Of a DNA stretch of 64,000 bases, positions 50,201 through 62,280 are shown in pieces. The stretch covers positions 34,004,911 to 34,068,910 of the forward strand of contig NC_052046.1 in the NCBI RefSeq assembly GCF_015832195.1, read 5' to 3'. Each line of letters opens with the position of its first letter. Position 1 is the first letter of the stretch. A program made the position numbers and the translations under genes. The notes beneath the pieces were generated by a model. The model saw nothing but the letters and a program-made list of their open reading frames with translations. It made no database searches and was not told the DNA's origin. Source of the stretch: Motacilla alba alba (taxonomy: Eukaryota; Chordata; Aves; Passeriformes; Motacillidae).

Positions 50201-52316
50201 TTAAATATTTCCAAGGTAGTGGCAGCAAATCAAGACTAGTTAAGTTATCATTTGCGTAATGTTAATAAGCTAAATGAAAATGCTTTTATTTTCAAGCCTT
50301 TCAGGAAAGATGTAATAAATATATACATCTCCAAACCTGCATATAGTAACTGACATCTGTTGTGCCCTCCTGAAGGAATACAGTAGTGTCAGTAATACAG
50401 AATGATACGCAAGACTTTGCAATAAAATACTTTAATTCTGAGTTGCAGTTGTTTGACTGAGAGAAACTGAAAGAAAAAAAAAAGAACAAATATTTGAACA
50501 CCTGTTTGCTAACACCATCTCCTCTTCTTTGCAGTGTTTTCCCTGTTGCCCATTGGATGTTTTTTGTAGGTCAACATGACACACTAAAGCAGAAAAAGGC
50601 AAATTAACTTTGCTGGCAGAATTTGTGTATGTCTTTCATCACCACATACATTTCAAAAGCAGAAAGATGATCACTTTGTCTATTTTTTTACAATTCAGTA
50701 AGAACTGACCAAAACAAAAGGGTAATGAATCTTGTTTCTGAGTGCTCCTCACTCTTTACTGCTGCTAGGCACGATCACCTGAGAGCATGGAGTTGCAGGT
50801 CTCCATTCTTAGAGGCTTCAACAGACAGTGCGCAAAGCTCAACCTCAAGAATGTTGTACCTATTGTACAATCTCTGCAAAGCTGCTCAGCAGCCCTGAAG
50901 GTCCCTGAAGCTGCCTGGCCAGCAACAATCAGATACAAAGCAATAGAGGGTTGCCCATGTACTGCAAGTCTGATCTTTCCACCTCACTGTGCAGTCACAG
51001 AAACTATAGCCCAATTATTTGAGATTATCCTGTTTCCACAAAGGATCCAGTTTGTTTGTCTGTGGTTTTTCTACAAGCAAGTTCACTGTTTCAGAAACCT
51101 TCTGGTGGCTTATGAATAGACAGGAATGGATGTTCATCTTCCTCACTGAATCAAAATCCTTGTGTTTCAGGGGCTTCAGCCTTAACTTTCTTGAAGACTC
51201 TGTGTCTCATTGCCTTTATGTTGTTGATGGAGTTTAGGGAAGAGACTTAATGATATAGATCCTAAACACAGATCTTTGCTTGCATGAGCTTGGGACCTTA
51301 GTGGTTTGTGTAAATAAAATTAATTGTTCCGCTTCACACTAAAAACTAGACAAGTCTGACCAGCATTAAAAACTGTTATGGGCCAATTCAATAAATACAT
51401 GCAGCAGCTTCAGAACCAGTGGAAGCATACAGCCACTTACAGCGGTAAGGTCTAGTTATGTGAATGAAAAAATCCTTCTTAAAATGTAGATTTTTTTTTC
51501 CTGGCTGCCTGACGACTTTGTAGACATTCTTAAAATGCTTTGTAACCTCTTGCCAGTTGCAGAAAGAAGTGACTCACAGAGGTTTTCCTAACAGAACACA
51601 CCTACTGGGTCTTCACAGGCATTGTCATGTAAATATCCACTTGAAGACCTTTAAAAATACAAGCTACTTGGGCTTCTTTATGTACGACAATTGCTGTGAC
51701 ATATCTTAATGTGTATAAGTAACACAGCAGGGACTCTAACTCCGTAGTTATGCCCTACGGCATTTGACATTTTCTATAGCTTAGGGGAAAATGCAGAATT
51801 GGCTTTCATACAAATACAGTGGAGCTGGAATTTTATATTTTAAAGATCACAGACATTGTCTGGGTGCCTGATGGGCAGCACCAGTCCCTTAGGGGATTGG
51901 GGAAAGGATGAAGTAGGAAAGCTAGTTTCACCTGTTTTTGGAAAATTTTGTGTGGACTCGAGGTTCTTATAAGTTTACTGATTCACTAAATGATGTACTG
52001 TGCTTGAAAACAATCTTCAGTACAAAGGGAACAAAATTATATTTAAAAATCAGAGGCATGCAGTTCTTGTCACTTTATCAGTTGCCTACCATAAATAAAC
52101 TCCATGAGGGAATGAAAAATTAGCAATAAATCATTGTCATACTAGTGTGGGCACAGACAGAATGCCTTTTTTTTTTCTTTAATGAAATTCAGTGGCACTG
52201 CTAGAAGCCAGTGGAAAAGTAAAATATGTTCACAGCACACTGTACTTGAAGCAGAACCTTTTCCTCCTGATGTCCCTGTGATCTGAACACATTGTCCATA
52301 TCTTGGTCGGTGACTT

Positions 52317-52345
52317 TTATTCTAAAGTTTTTGTCTTTAGAATAA
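52317..52345. repeat. 11-bp perfect hairpin, 7-nt loop
   Basis: TTATTCTAAAG (52,317-52,327) and CTTTAGAATAA (52,335-52,345) are exact complements around a T-rich loop. Confidence 0.7.
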
Positions 52346-53439
52346 GGAACCTGCTTGGACTTTTCATCTGCTATGATTATCTACCTTAGAGGCTAGATGT
52401 CCTCAGCTTCGCACTTTGCATTAAATAATGTCTGAGATGAGCCCTCTTGCTCTGTATTGGATCTCAGACCTTCACCTGTCTTGCATATTGCATCTTCTCT
52501 GTGGTTTGCTAATGATAAGGTGACTTTGAAATCAAAGTCAAAAAGATAGAATTTTTTAATATAATCTGAATTCCGAGAGTAATTTCTGAAGCATATTTCT
52601 GTATGAATGAGTAACCCCATAACTCTCTATTCTGTATTTCTCAAGACAGTGCTAAATGTTCAAGGTCTACAGTGATGGACAAAGTGTAAAAATAAAAAAA
52701 ACATTCAGCTGAGAGAGCTATAAATTTTTTTCAATTAAGCTACTAAAAAAAGAGTTCATAAGAAAAATAACTAGAAACGCTGAACTTGGCAGCATCAAGT
52801 GTAGGGACTACAGTATTGTAATTTTAAGGTGATTCTTGGGATGTATTAGTTGAGGGAGATGCTTGTGATTTCAATGACAGGATCAAGCATTCTTCGATGC
52901 TCAATAGGCTTCACAATCTCAAAGTTTAATTTTAATGTCAGTGGCTGAAATAATAATCTGGTGCTCCTTTTGGGGAGGCTGTTTCAGCAGACACTATAGT
53001 TACTTACCTTGTTTACATCTGGATTTGCTTCCTCCATGGTGGTGTAAATCCTGGGGTTTTTTTCAGCAGCAAAGTTCTCATGGGCCTGTTTGTCTGCCTT
53101 TTTATTATTTTTTAATTGTGTTCTAACTGTAACTTCCTCAAAGTCAGTAGTTATCTGGAATTAAAAGCAGAAGAACATAATTGTGAATTGGAAAAGCACA
53201 GGAACATCTATTTCGCTCATTAAATTCCCAATTAAACACATCATTGGTCCAAATCATTTGCAAAGGCCAGTGCAAGGTCATGTAGTTTATGTCACTTAGG
53301 CAGAATAGTTTATAGTTGGCTTATCTGTCCTGCTGAGCAGATGATATTCAAATAGGAAATGTCTAAGAATTTTAAGGGGCCCAAGAAAAATCCACAGGAA
53401 TGCTTTAGGCTGAAGAAACTGTTTAAGGTTTGGCACATA

Positions 53440-53570
53440 AAAAATGTTTAGAGACTGTTTCCTTTGCCTTGCTTTACCTTCCCTTCTATTCCCTTCCATC
53501 CCCTCCCCCCCACACACTTTTTTTTCCTTTTTCTTTTTCTCCCCCTTCTTCCCCCCTTCTTTTCTTCCAA
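53440..53570 (+). repeat. Polypyrimidine tract
   Basis: About 130 bp is dominated by C and T with few purines, including T8 and C6 runs. It is triplex-prone and could act as a splice-site-like pyrimidine tract on the plus strand. No exon follows that I can support. Confidence 0.75.
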
Positions 53571-55924
53571 ACTGCTTATATACTTCTATAGCTGTTTATG
53601 ACACTTTTATCAATATATCATGGCTTATGTACTCACAGTTTTATGCTAAAATCACAATGAAATTTGTAAAGCAGAATTGGTGAATATATGACATATCCAC
53701 TTTCTGCATGAGCTATTCTGTTTACATGGTGTAGCTCACTAAATTCACCGAGAATTTCCCCAGAAAACCAAATTAGGATTTGAGCTAATCCAAATGAAAT
53801 TACATCATACATAAATTTAAAATTTGGCCTCCTGCATCTTGGCCATTAACACCTGTCTCTCTTTGATTCAAAAATAGCTTCATCTGCATTACAAAGTATT
53901 TCAGCTAGAAGGGATAATCTGTGTGGGGTTACAGAAGCTTAGAAGTAATAATACAACATAAAACTCCAGGGTGTTTGTACTGCTACATTGTCCAAGACAC
54001 ACTAGTAGGACTGAATTTACTAGTGGTGAATTCATGGGGTTTTGCGGGATGTTGTAACATGCTGCAGCTTCATGTTGCAGCCTTTTGCTGGTCACTGTGC
54101 CCCTTTCCAAAGGCTACAGGAGGGCCCACAAGTGCATTGCTAACCAGCCTGGAGAATTGTCCTTGGCTGCAGCACAAACCCCTGCAGCGCAGCCGTGACC
54201 TCCCGGCTGAGGTCAAGGCACCACCTCTTGAGCACCGACGAGTCTGGCGGGGCGGCTCACGCTCTGCTGCTCTCAGCGTAGCTGCTGAGCCCCAGGGGCA
54301 CAATAGCAGCTGACAAAGCTGTTTGGAAGTCCTCCTTCCTGCACTGCGCAGGCTGCCCAGTGAATGGCACATTACAACCCTAAAGGCTTATGACATTTGC
54401 ATTTACTTTAATGCAAGTATGGCTATTGACTTGCATATATGAAGATTATATTGCACTGGGACGAACATTTTTCTAGGGTTTTTTGATTTCCACTTCATGC
54501 TTCAGAGAGAATTTTTTTTACTCTGCTTTAATTAGTTTGCTCTTGTATTTGGTTTAGGAGGTAAATGGTGTCTTTTTCTAGCTGCAAGTATAACTTCTGT
54601 ATTCTCCACCTTCACAGAATGAAGTAGTAGCTGTCATAGCCAACCCACAGCATTTAATTTTCTAAAATCACCTTTGAGGGGGAAAAAACCCATGAAAACA
54701 AACATTAAACAACAAACCTTCCTACCCTGGGAGAAGAAATAAGACCAACCTAAACTTAAGACCGTTGAAATTTTGACCTACCCCCATTAAGTGGGTGAAG
54801 GAAAGGCTGCTCTACTGGCATGTTCTTATTCCACCTCCTCTTATCATTAGTAATTCTATTCCATTCTTATCTGATTATGCAGGGACATATAAACTCACTG
54901 GCAAATGAATACACTATGGAAAAAACTCCCTCAAATGCAAATTAAATAGGAGTTGCTGATACTGAACACAAGGAAGCTTCTTGTACTCCTACCCGTCTGC
55001 TGACAAGGAGCTGCCAGCCATCCTTCCTACGAAAATAAAAGCCAAAATCTAGAAAATATTGCAGAAATTACGTCTTTCTCATCTCCTTGGATGAAATCCG
55101 ATATTCAGTAAACCCTTAACATTCACCCTTTTTATTATCTGACATTATGTCTTTGAAATGCCACATTCCAACCTTTAAAACAAAGCAGAGCAAGAATTAG
55201 ATTACTCGTTTGCATCAAGCCAAGTTGTTGAACCCACAGACACACTTGGGCCTCAGTGGTGCATAATTTTTCCCGGGGTTTATCATCTCTCCCAGATGAG
55301 ATCAATGACAACAGTTAAACTCTGGCATCTTACAGTGTCTGACAGATAGGACAGGAACCTACATGTTTATGTATTTTTCAGGGATTTCACTCTAGTCATC
55401 TTTATGAAGTTCACTAACACCCCTTCTTTTGAGCTTTAAGTGTAGAAAGTGTTATACCTATTAGAAAAGTGACAATCAAAACAATAAGAAAAAACCTCCC
55501 CAAAAGTTTAAAGATAATTCCAAATAGACTAGAGCCCAAAATGCATGCACACACTGGAAAATTACTTGTATATTTTCAATTTTACTATTATTCAGTTTTT
55601 ATTTTTGGACCAAGACAAAGTCTTGCATATGTTGTTTTTAGAGCTATACGAGATAATTTATATTTTTTTTTCAGTCTGCCAGTGATTTTGTGGTGAATAT
55701 GCCACCATATTTTAGAAAAATTACACTTACTATTATTTTTTCATAGGGTGAAGGTCCAGGTGGGCAGGAGAGCACGTGATGTAGCATGTATATCTAGATT
55801 GAGTACCTACTATGCCTGATTTGCAGGCAAAACAAGGATCTGTACCTCGAGCCAATGTGTGGAAAGCACTGCTAACCAAATATTCGGTTTTGAAACTTCA
55901 TGCAGGCCTTTATGTTCAGAAGTC

Positions 55925-55987
55925 AAGCAGATACTTGTGTTGTGGAGAACTGTTGTGTTAAGCAGATACTTGTGTTGTGGAGAACTG
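55925..55987 (+). repeat. 28-bp exact direct repeat, 35-bp period
   Basis: Two identical 28-bp copies lie at 55,925-55,952 and 55,960-55,987, both starting AAGCAGATACTTG, with a 7-bp spacer TTGTGTT. It appears to be a recent local tandem duplication, since no differences have accumulated. Confidence 0.85.
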
Positions 55988-57016
55988 CACCCACTGAGAC
56001 AGCCAAAATCCACAGAATATGTTGTCAGGTGCACAGTCAAAACTCCTATTTTGTATCTACAAAATAGATAGGCATTTAGTATTTCGGTAGCAAGCATGGA
56101 AGATGCAAAAAACACAGGGAACAAATGGCAGCTTGTGTTCTTTGAACTACTTTCAGGAAAAATAAGCTGATTTGCTGAGGTTCTGTGTAAACTGACCAAG
56201 TGAAAAAAAATATTTACTATTTTATATATGCCATGTCACGTTACTCATACCTTTTTATTTTGTTATGTTTTTATCTAATGTAGTTGTATTTTGCTTCATC
56301 TTTCAAATTAAAACAGAGAACTGGCACAGGATGAACTTACAATTTATTTAATACTTTGACTTTCCAGAACTCAAATACCTCTAATCCATTTGTTTCATGG
56401 TGTTAGTTGGCTTAACCTTTTTAGATTTCTCCAAACAAAATAACTTGAGCTGCAGCAAGCTGTTTGCCAGGGATTTGAACTCTGTAAAGAACGGGGAAAA
56501 AAGTCACTTAGCTCCTTAGTGTGTTGAAAAAAAATATATTTACTTTCATTTGTGTGTTAGACTCCTGGTCACCTGGCTTCACTGTTGTTACTATGTCAAT
56601 TCTGCCTGTACAATATGCTCCCATTTCTCTCACTAATCCTGGCAACTGCTTCTTGAAATATACAGAGCATTAATAAAAATAATAGCAAAAATAGTATTCA
56701 ATATGAATGCCCTTTTCCTATAAGGTAACGTGTTAATATAACAATATAAATACAGAATATAATCTGTATTTATTCAATGGAGAAACTACTGAAAGTATGG
56801 TAACTGCATGAAATGATCCCCTGTATTTGCTCACTCAGGTTCTTTACACAGTATTTTAAAGCATGGCTTATTTCATTTTCACACAACACTATGGCTATTC
56901 TTTTTCCAACAAAAGGAAGGAGAAAAGAATCAGACCTACCATATAGCAATTCAGCTTGGAACAAATAATAGAAGCCAGTATTTCAGGGTAGAGGACTTCA
57001 GCAGCTCTGAAAATGA

Positions 57017-57032
57017 GTTCCCTATAGGGAAC
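57017..57032. repeat. 16-bp perfect palindrome
   Basis: GTTCCCTATAGGGAAC is self-complementary with no loop. It resembles a dimeric binding site in form, but no factor is assigned. Confidence 0.65.
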
Positions 57033-58786
57033 AGTCAACTGAATAACGAGGCTGGGTGATTCTCAAATGAGGTTCAAAATATTTTTAGTAGGATAGTTCA
57101 TATAGGAGCACTCTGTTCAAGTAAGCTGTTGATATTCCAGAGAAAATGCAGAAAGAATTAGAAGAGAAATTGAAAGACTGGAGAACAAGCCTCATTGTGA
57201 AAGTTTTGGGGTGTACAGTCAGTTTGATTTATCACAGAGAAGATAATGAGAGTGTTAGTCATAGTCACAAATTCCAATAATGAATCAGGAATTTGATTAT
57301 ATGGAGCTCCATTAGAGATATAACTGCATGGAATGTATTGGTGATAAACTTAGATCACCTCAGTGCTATCTTGATGGGTATAATTCCTTCTAAAAAGAAA
57401 GGTCATTATTTTTTTTTTTACCATATGCAAAGACATTTCATAGATTCTCACTTGCTGGTCCAAACACTCTGGCCCAAGCAATGAGGAGAATATATTCTGA
57501 GTTCTGGTCATGAGTTACAACCAGTTTATTTGGCTTTCTTCCTCCAGGCTTCTTGGTCAGCAGCACAGCATCAGTGTGGTGCAGAGCTTCACTTTCTGAG
57601 CAGCAGTGACCTGACAAAACCACCTTCTCAAGGCAGAAAGTGCCTGTGAAGACACAGTATGTGCCTTGCTTTCCAGAATAGAGATGGAGAATGGCAAGGG
57701 GCAGTGCAAGGATTGCCAGCATATTCTGGCCCTGCTGCCACAATGAGCAGCCATCACCACTGTCTGCATCCTGGCAGGACACATGGAGAGCTGGCAGGGC
57801 TGGGGAATGTGCGGCGTGGCCACTGGATCCATGATGTGTGCTGTGTTTGTCATCCCAAGGCAGCAGCTCAAAGGCGAGAGAGCAGCATTAGCTTAGACCA
57901 TTAGAGTGGTCTAGCAATCACCCAATCCTTGCGTCAGCCTGGGGAGGCAACATGTGTGTTTCTTGCCTGTTTTGGTTGAGTTTTTCTGTGGTAGGGATAA
58001 ATGACTGGGTGAAAAAAGAAAGCAAAATCCACCAAACTAAAGAGCACCAATTCATTCTGTATGAGTCAGTAGAGACACATGAGACACACATGTCTTCAAG
58101 TCATGGTGACATTGAAATACTGGTGACCATACTGAGATAAACTCAGCTTCTAAATGAAATGCCCATGTTATTTAAACATCTTTCTGGGCAATGTCATTTA
58201 AAATGGGCTGTGTTCAAACTATCAGTGCCCTTCAAGAGCTCCACCTGGGTCCCCATATTAACTTTTGGTCAAATTACGAATGTCATTCAGCCCGTCACTG
58301 TGGCTGGCTTAGGGCAGTGAAAGTTACAGTCAGAGTAATAGGAAATAATTTCAACTAATATCTTATTACTGCTGTGAATTCTGAGGTTTTGGTTTCCTGA
58401 AATATATGTAAATATAAAAACATGCACACATGAAAAGAGAATCTGTCAAACATAGCATAACATTTGGTATGTTTTCCAGCCTTTTACTGCTCCAGAAATA
58501 TTCTATGGAAGATTTTATGGTGAATATTTTCCAATTTAGCATAGTTACAGCACCTGAATATTTGACCCATTTTCTTTGGAGGAGTATTTTCAATGGATCC
58601 TTATACAGTAACAGTCTGTCTACTCTTGTGAAAATTGTGGGTTTGGGCTCAGGTTTTTTTGTTTGGTTTGTTGGCTTTTTAATTTATTTATTTTTTAAAA
58701 AAATTTATGATTGCCACATTCCACTGCAAAAACATTATCACTGTACTCTTCTTTCTCCCTCACTTCTCTGCTCCTTTTCATTTCAG

Positions 58787-59043
58787 GTGGATGATGTAAA
58801 GTCTTATTAATGGAGAAGCAATCTGTGATCAGCATCTGAGAGCTCTTTATACCCTGTGCTAACAATGTTTTGATATAGTCTCCCCCCTCTCCCTCCCTCA
58901 GCTGGCTTCCTGTGTGTGCTGTAGCCCTTGCTGGCAGCCTGCCCGGCGAGCAGCGCTCCTGTAGATTTCAGCCTCTCTCCAGGAGTTGCCTGCCTTCAGC
59001 ATAATGGGCAACATTGAAAGCAGCAAGGCGTTCGGTCGGCAAG
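58787..59043 (+). other. Candidate plus-strand 5' exon with short MGN-starting ORF
   Basis: The segment is preceded by an excellent acceptor (about 40 nt of pyrimidines then TTTCAG, AG 58,785-58,786). A second acceptor CCTCTCTCCAG lies inside (AG 58,981-58,982). It contains TTTATA (58,846-58,851) and a GC-richer leader. An ATG at 59,004 opens a 26-codon frame beginning MGNIESSKAFGRQ and ending at TAG (59,082-59,084). Gly2-Asn3 with Ser6 fits an N-myristoylation signal. CAAG|GTCAGA at 59,043/59,044 would be a usable but weak donor. I do not recognise the protein. It could be the first coding exon of an unknown or non-coding transcript antisense in orientation to ZNF608, a conserved element, or chance. 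Confidence 0.3.
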
Positions 59044-59384
59044 GTCAGAGTGCCTTTCATTCCTGCAATAATCAACCAGTGTAGCTCTTCCTCAGACCTG
59101 GGGAGAGAGAAGATAGAGGTCAAAAGAGCAATTACATTTCACGTTGACTCCAGGAAAGGCTTGGAACACAAAACTGAAAAGAAAACAGCATAGAGCCTCC
59201 CTCTCCCACATTCCTTTTGCCGGTCATTATTATTAGAACAGTGCAGCAACCATGTCCATTATCAGCACTATAACATGAAGAACCATTTTCCTCCGGTGGA
59301 TGAGATCTTTCTTCTCAGAAGTTTAGTGCTGTCAGGATCTTGCAAAGGAATGTAAATGAGAAACACCATGTATAACCAGAGACA

Positions 59385-59720
59385 GTGAGTAAAGGCTATT
59401 AATTACATTTAAATTTTAACACTAGCCAACTCTGGAGCAAGTAGTTATGCCAGTTTCTGTCTGTAATCTGTCTTTGAATTATCATGGATTTATTTATTTA
59501 GTGCTAAGATGATAATTTAGGGAATATAATTTAGATTAAAATGTCAGTAATTTTCATTCGCCATATTGTCATTTACAGAGCTGTCTCTATTTGACCCTAC
59601 AGCTGCTGAGCCTAATTACTTTAATGGCATTAATTGTAGTGACCATTGAGGTATTTTAGCTTTTAATTGCTATTACTGCACAGCTGAGATCACTGCAAAA
59701 TCATCATGTTTGTTTTACAG
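59385..59720. other. Candidate enhancer block with repeated homeodomain sites
   Basis: Non-repetitive sequence contains ATTAATTAC (59,398), CTAATTAC (59,612), ATTAATTG (59,629), TTTAATTGC (59,661), a CAGCTG and several TTTAAT cores within about 330 bp. Density and spacing resemble developmental conserved non-coding elements that cluster around ZNF608. Conservation itself cannot be seen here. Confidence 0.35.
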
Positions 59721-62248
59721 ACATCTTCTGTTGCTTGTTTGTATTCCTAAAGCATAGTCTGCCAACGATTTAGCCAAAAAAATCCCTGTGAAACATAAAT
59801 TTTAGACAGCCCTTTCAGCAGAGCAACCTGTAAACTCTAATGTTAATGTAGTGCGATAGTAGAAGAATGTAACTGATCCATTTACTCATTGCCCTACCCT
59901 GTCTTTATGAAAGCTGAATTAGCTCGGTGTTGACAAAGTATTAAGAAACTTGGTAGTGACATTCCTCGCAGTAAACAAAGCCTTTCTAATTCCACATTTC
60001 ACACTGAAGGCAGCCAGTTCAAGAGTATACACTTCTTTGTTTCCAGCTATGGAGTGCAAACATGGCTTTAGTCCATGGTTTCCTATGAAACGAAATGTGA
60101 GTACAATGTCTCTATCCCACAGAACACCTGGTATTATTCACTCCTCTGTTGAAAGCACTATATCACTAACGGATTGAAAAACATATTTATTTTATCAACC
60201 ATGACAAGCAACAGGACCCTTTTTTTTTTTTTAAGTGATGTCACTGTTGCATGACAAGACTAAAAGAGACATAAAATTTTGTTCAAGATCTTTTGAGTTC
60301 AGTTCTCTTCAAGTACAATACAATTAGTAGCCAACACTTAAAAACCACGAGTAAACAGAGCATTGCTCTATGCAAGGTCCTAAAACTTAGACCTCACCAA
60401 GGCAAAACAAACTGAGGATTCAAGAGCAGCTGAGTCAACATAAAATTTGAGATTTGTTTAGATGGTGGAAGCTGTTCACACCCCAGTGGACTGTGCTGCT
60501 CTAGCTGTACCAGCTCTCACATCTCTTTGGCCATGTCAACATTTGACCCATTGGGAACAGAGGTTAAAATCAGTTGTATGAGTTGGCACCATTTTTTCTT
60601 TCAATGCAGTGATATCTGCTAGAGACAAATGCTATTCAAATGGTTCACATATGCTTTTGCAACCATGGGTGGTGTTGTTCTCTGTTTATTTGGTTGGGAT
60701 GTTTTTGTTTGTTTGTATTCCAGTGGCTACCATTTGCTAGAAGAATACTTATGAAGTGGGAGTTCTGTAATGTGTATCATCATGGTGTATCACTGTGAAA
60801 GACATCATCCTGTACATCCTGTAAAAGGAAGGTTTAGGATGGTATTGTAATGGGAAATTCTGTTCTTTTCCCTTTCCTTAAGTACAAATGAACTTTACTG
60901 GTCTTTCCTGGACAGGTCATGGGAAGTAAGGCATTTGTAAAAATGTTCCTCTGGTCACAATCCTCCAATTATAATCAGCTAGATGGTCTCTGTGGAGAAA
61001 GATACACGAAAATAAATGTTAGCTTTCTCATTACTGTTCTATTAATTGCACATAATCCTTTCAGAATATGACAATATGCACCAGTTTTTCCTTTCTAGTG
61101 TTTCCCTACCATGATGACTTTTTGTGAATTAGTAGAAATATACATGATGAAAATCTTCTCTGTTGAACAGATATATTGACTGCTCACCTCTGCATTACCT
61201 GGGATAATCTGGACAAAGAAGATCCTGCATCCATATATGATCTTTATTGTGTATTGTTTCAGGTCACAAGAAAAGGCCATCCTGTAAAACTAAGAAGAGA
61301 TTACTTTAATAAAGAGAGGGCTTAACTGAATGACTTAATGCTGTGAACAAACACAGAAAGGAGAAAAATGCAGCTCTGGTAAATTGTTGCTAAGTCTGTA
61401 TTGCCTGCGTGTTTCCATTCCTAGTTTATTTATAAGTTCTCTACCAGTAGTATACAGAATTTTTTAGTAATGTCTAATTTATAAGACAAAAGAATCCATG
61501 GAACCCTCATGTCATGAAGCCTCATAATTTTTTGATAATCTTAGGCTGCAGGATTAGACACCTGTAAACTGGCAGCGCTGCCAAAATCACAGCCATTCCC
61601 ATGCACACCTCACATTGCCCATTCCCTCCACTGTGTTGACCAGCAGCCTGCCAGAAGCAGCACTTATGAAGCAGAGACTAAAAGCAGATAAGGGAACTGA
61701 TCCATCTGAAACACATGGAGACAGACAAGGTCTGTCTCTGAGCTGTATCAGTTTCCTGATCCCAGCTCACGGCACTGCACATAAGCACTTGTGGTGGCTC
61801 TGTCTGCAAGGTGACACCAGTCTGGAGAGGATCAGCTAGCAACTAAGAAGGGAGAGACCGCTGCAGCAGCAGGAGTGGCATATGGACCTCATAGTACGGC
61901 TTTAACCTCCTGACATACTTCTGTGATCTCTTCCCTCAACTCTTCTCTACTTAAGGGAAGCTGACATTATACCAAACAAAATCCAATGGTTAATTGGCTA
62001 AGTGTGTCTGACAACAGCATTAGAACTGCTTAGAGACACATTCATGGCTGTGATTCACCTTGCTCAACTGCATACCTTATGAGATGTAGTTTTCCTACTT
62101 TATATGTCTCATGGTAAAAGTGGAAGTGTTCAAACTGGTGGTCTCAGTCCATGAAGAGATGATGAACAAGGCCTTGATGTGTACTAGCCAAGGAAAGGTG
62201 AGGTGTCCCAGCTGACCTCAGTGACTGTAGCAGAGCTCTGGGTAGACC

Positions 62249-62280
62249 TCATTTACTGAAATTAGCATTTCAGTAAATGA
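62249..62280. repeat. 14-bp perfect hairpin with 4-nt loop
   Basis: TCATTTACTGAAAT (62,249-62,262) and ATTTCAGTAAATGA (62,267-62,280) flank TAGC. It is the longest near-contiguous perfect palindrome seen in the window, and too short for a microRNA precursor. Confidence 0.75.

Larger units (their letters stand above)
47214..58786. other. Upstream flank, no gene recognised
   Basis: This is AT-rich DNA without a supported gene. A polypyrimidine tract runs about 53,440-53,570. Two GC-richer patches (about 54,090-54,370 and 57,540-57,900) carry open frames with no recognisable domains and could be decayed repeats or exons. A 57,894-57,913 hairpin (7-bp arms TAGACCA/TGGTCTA) is present. Other short frames, including a 110-codon one at 50,787-51,119, were not recognised. 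Confidence 0.6.

Noticed and set aside
50787..51119. 110-codon plus-strand open frame
   Set aside because: Composition is ordinary, no motif is recognisable, and there are no convincing exon boundaries; length is compatible with chance in 64 kb.
57438..57871. Overlapping minus-strand open frames of 114 and 104 codons in a GC-richer patch
   Set aside because: Two different frames of the same DNA cannot both be supported, and neither resembles a known protein; more likely an old unrecognised repeat.
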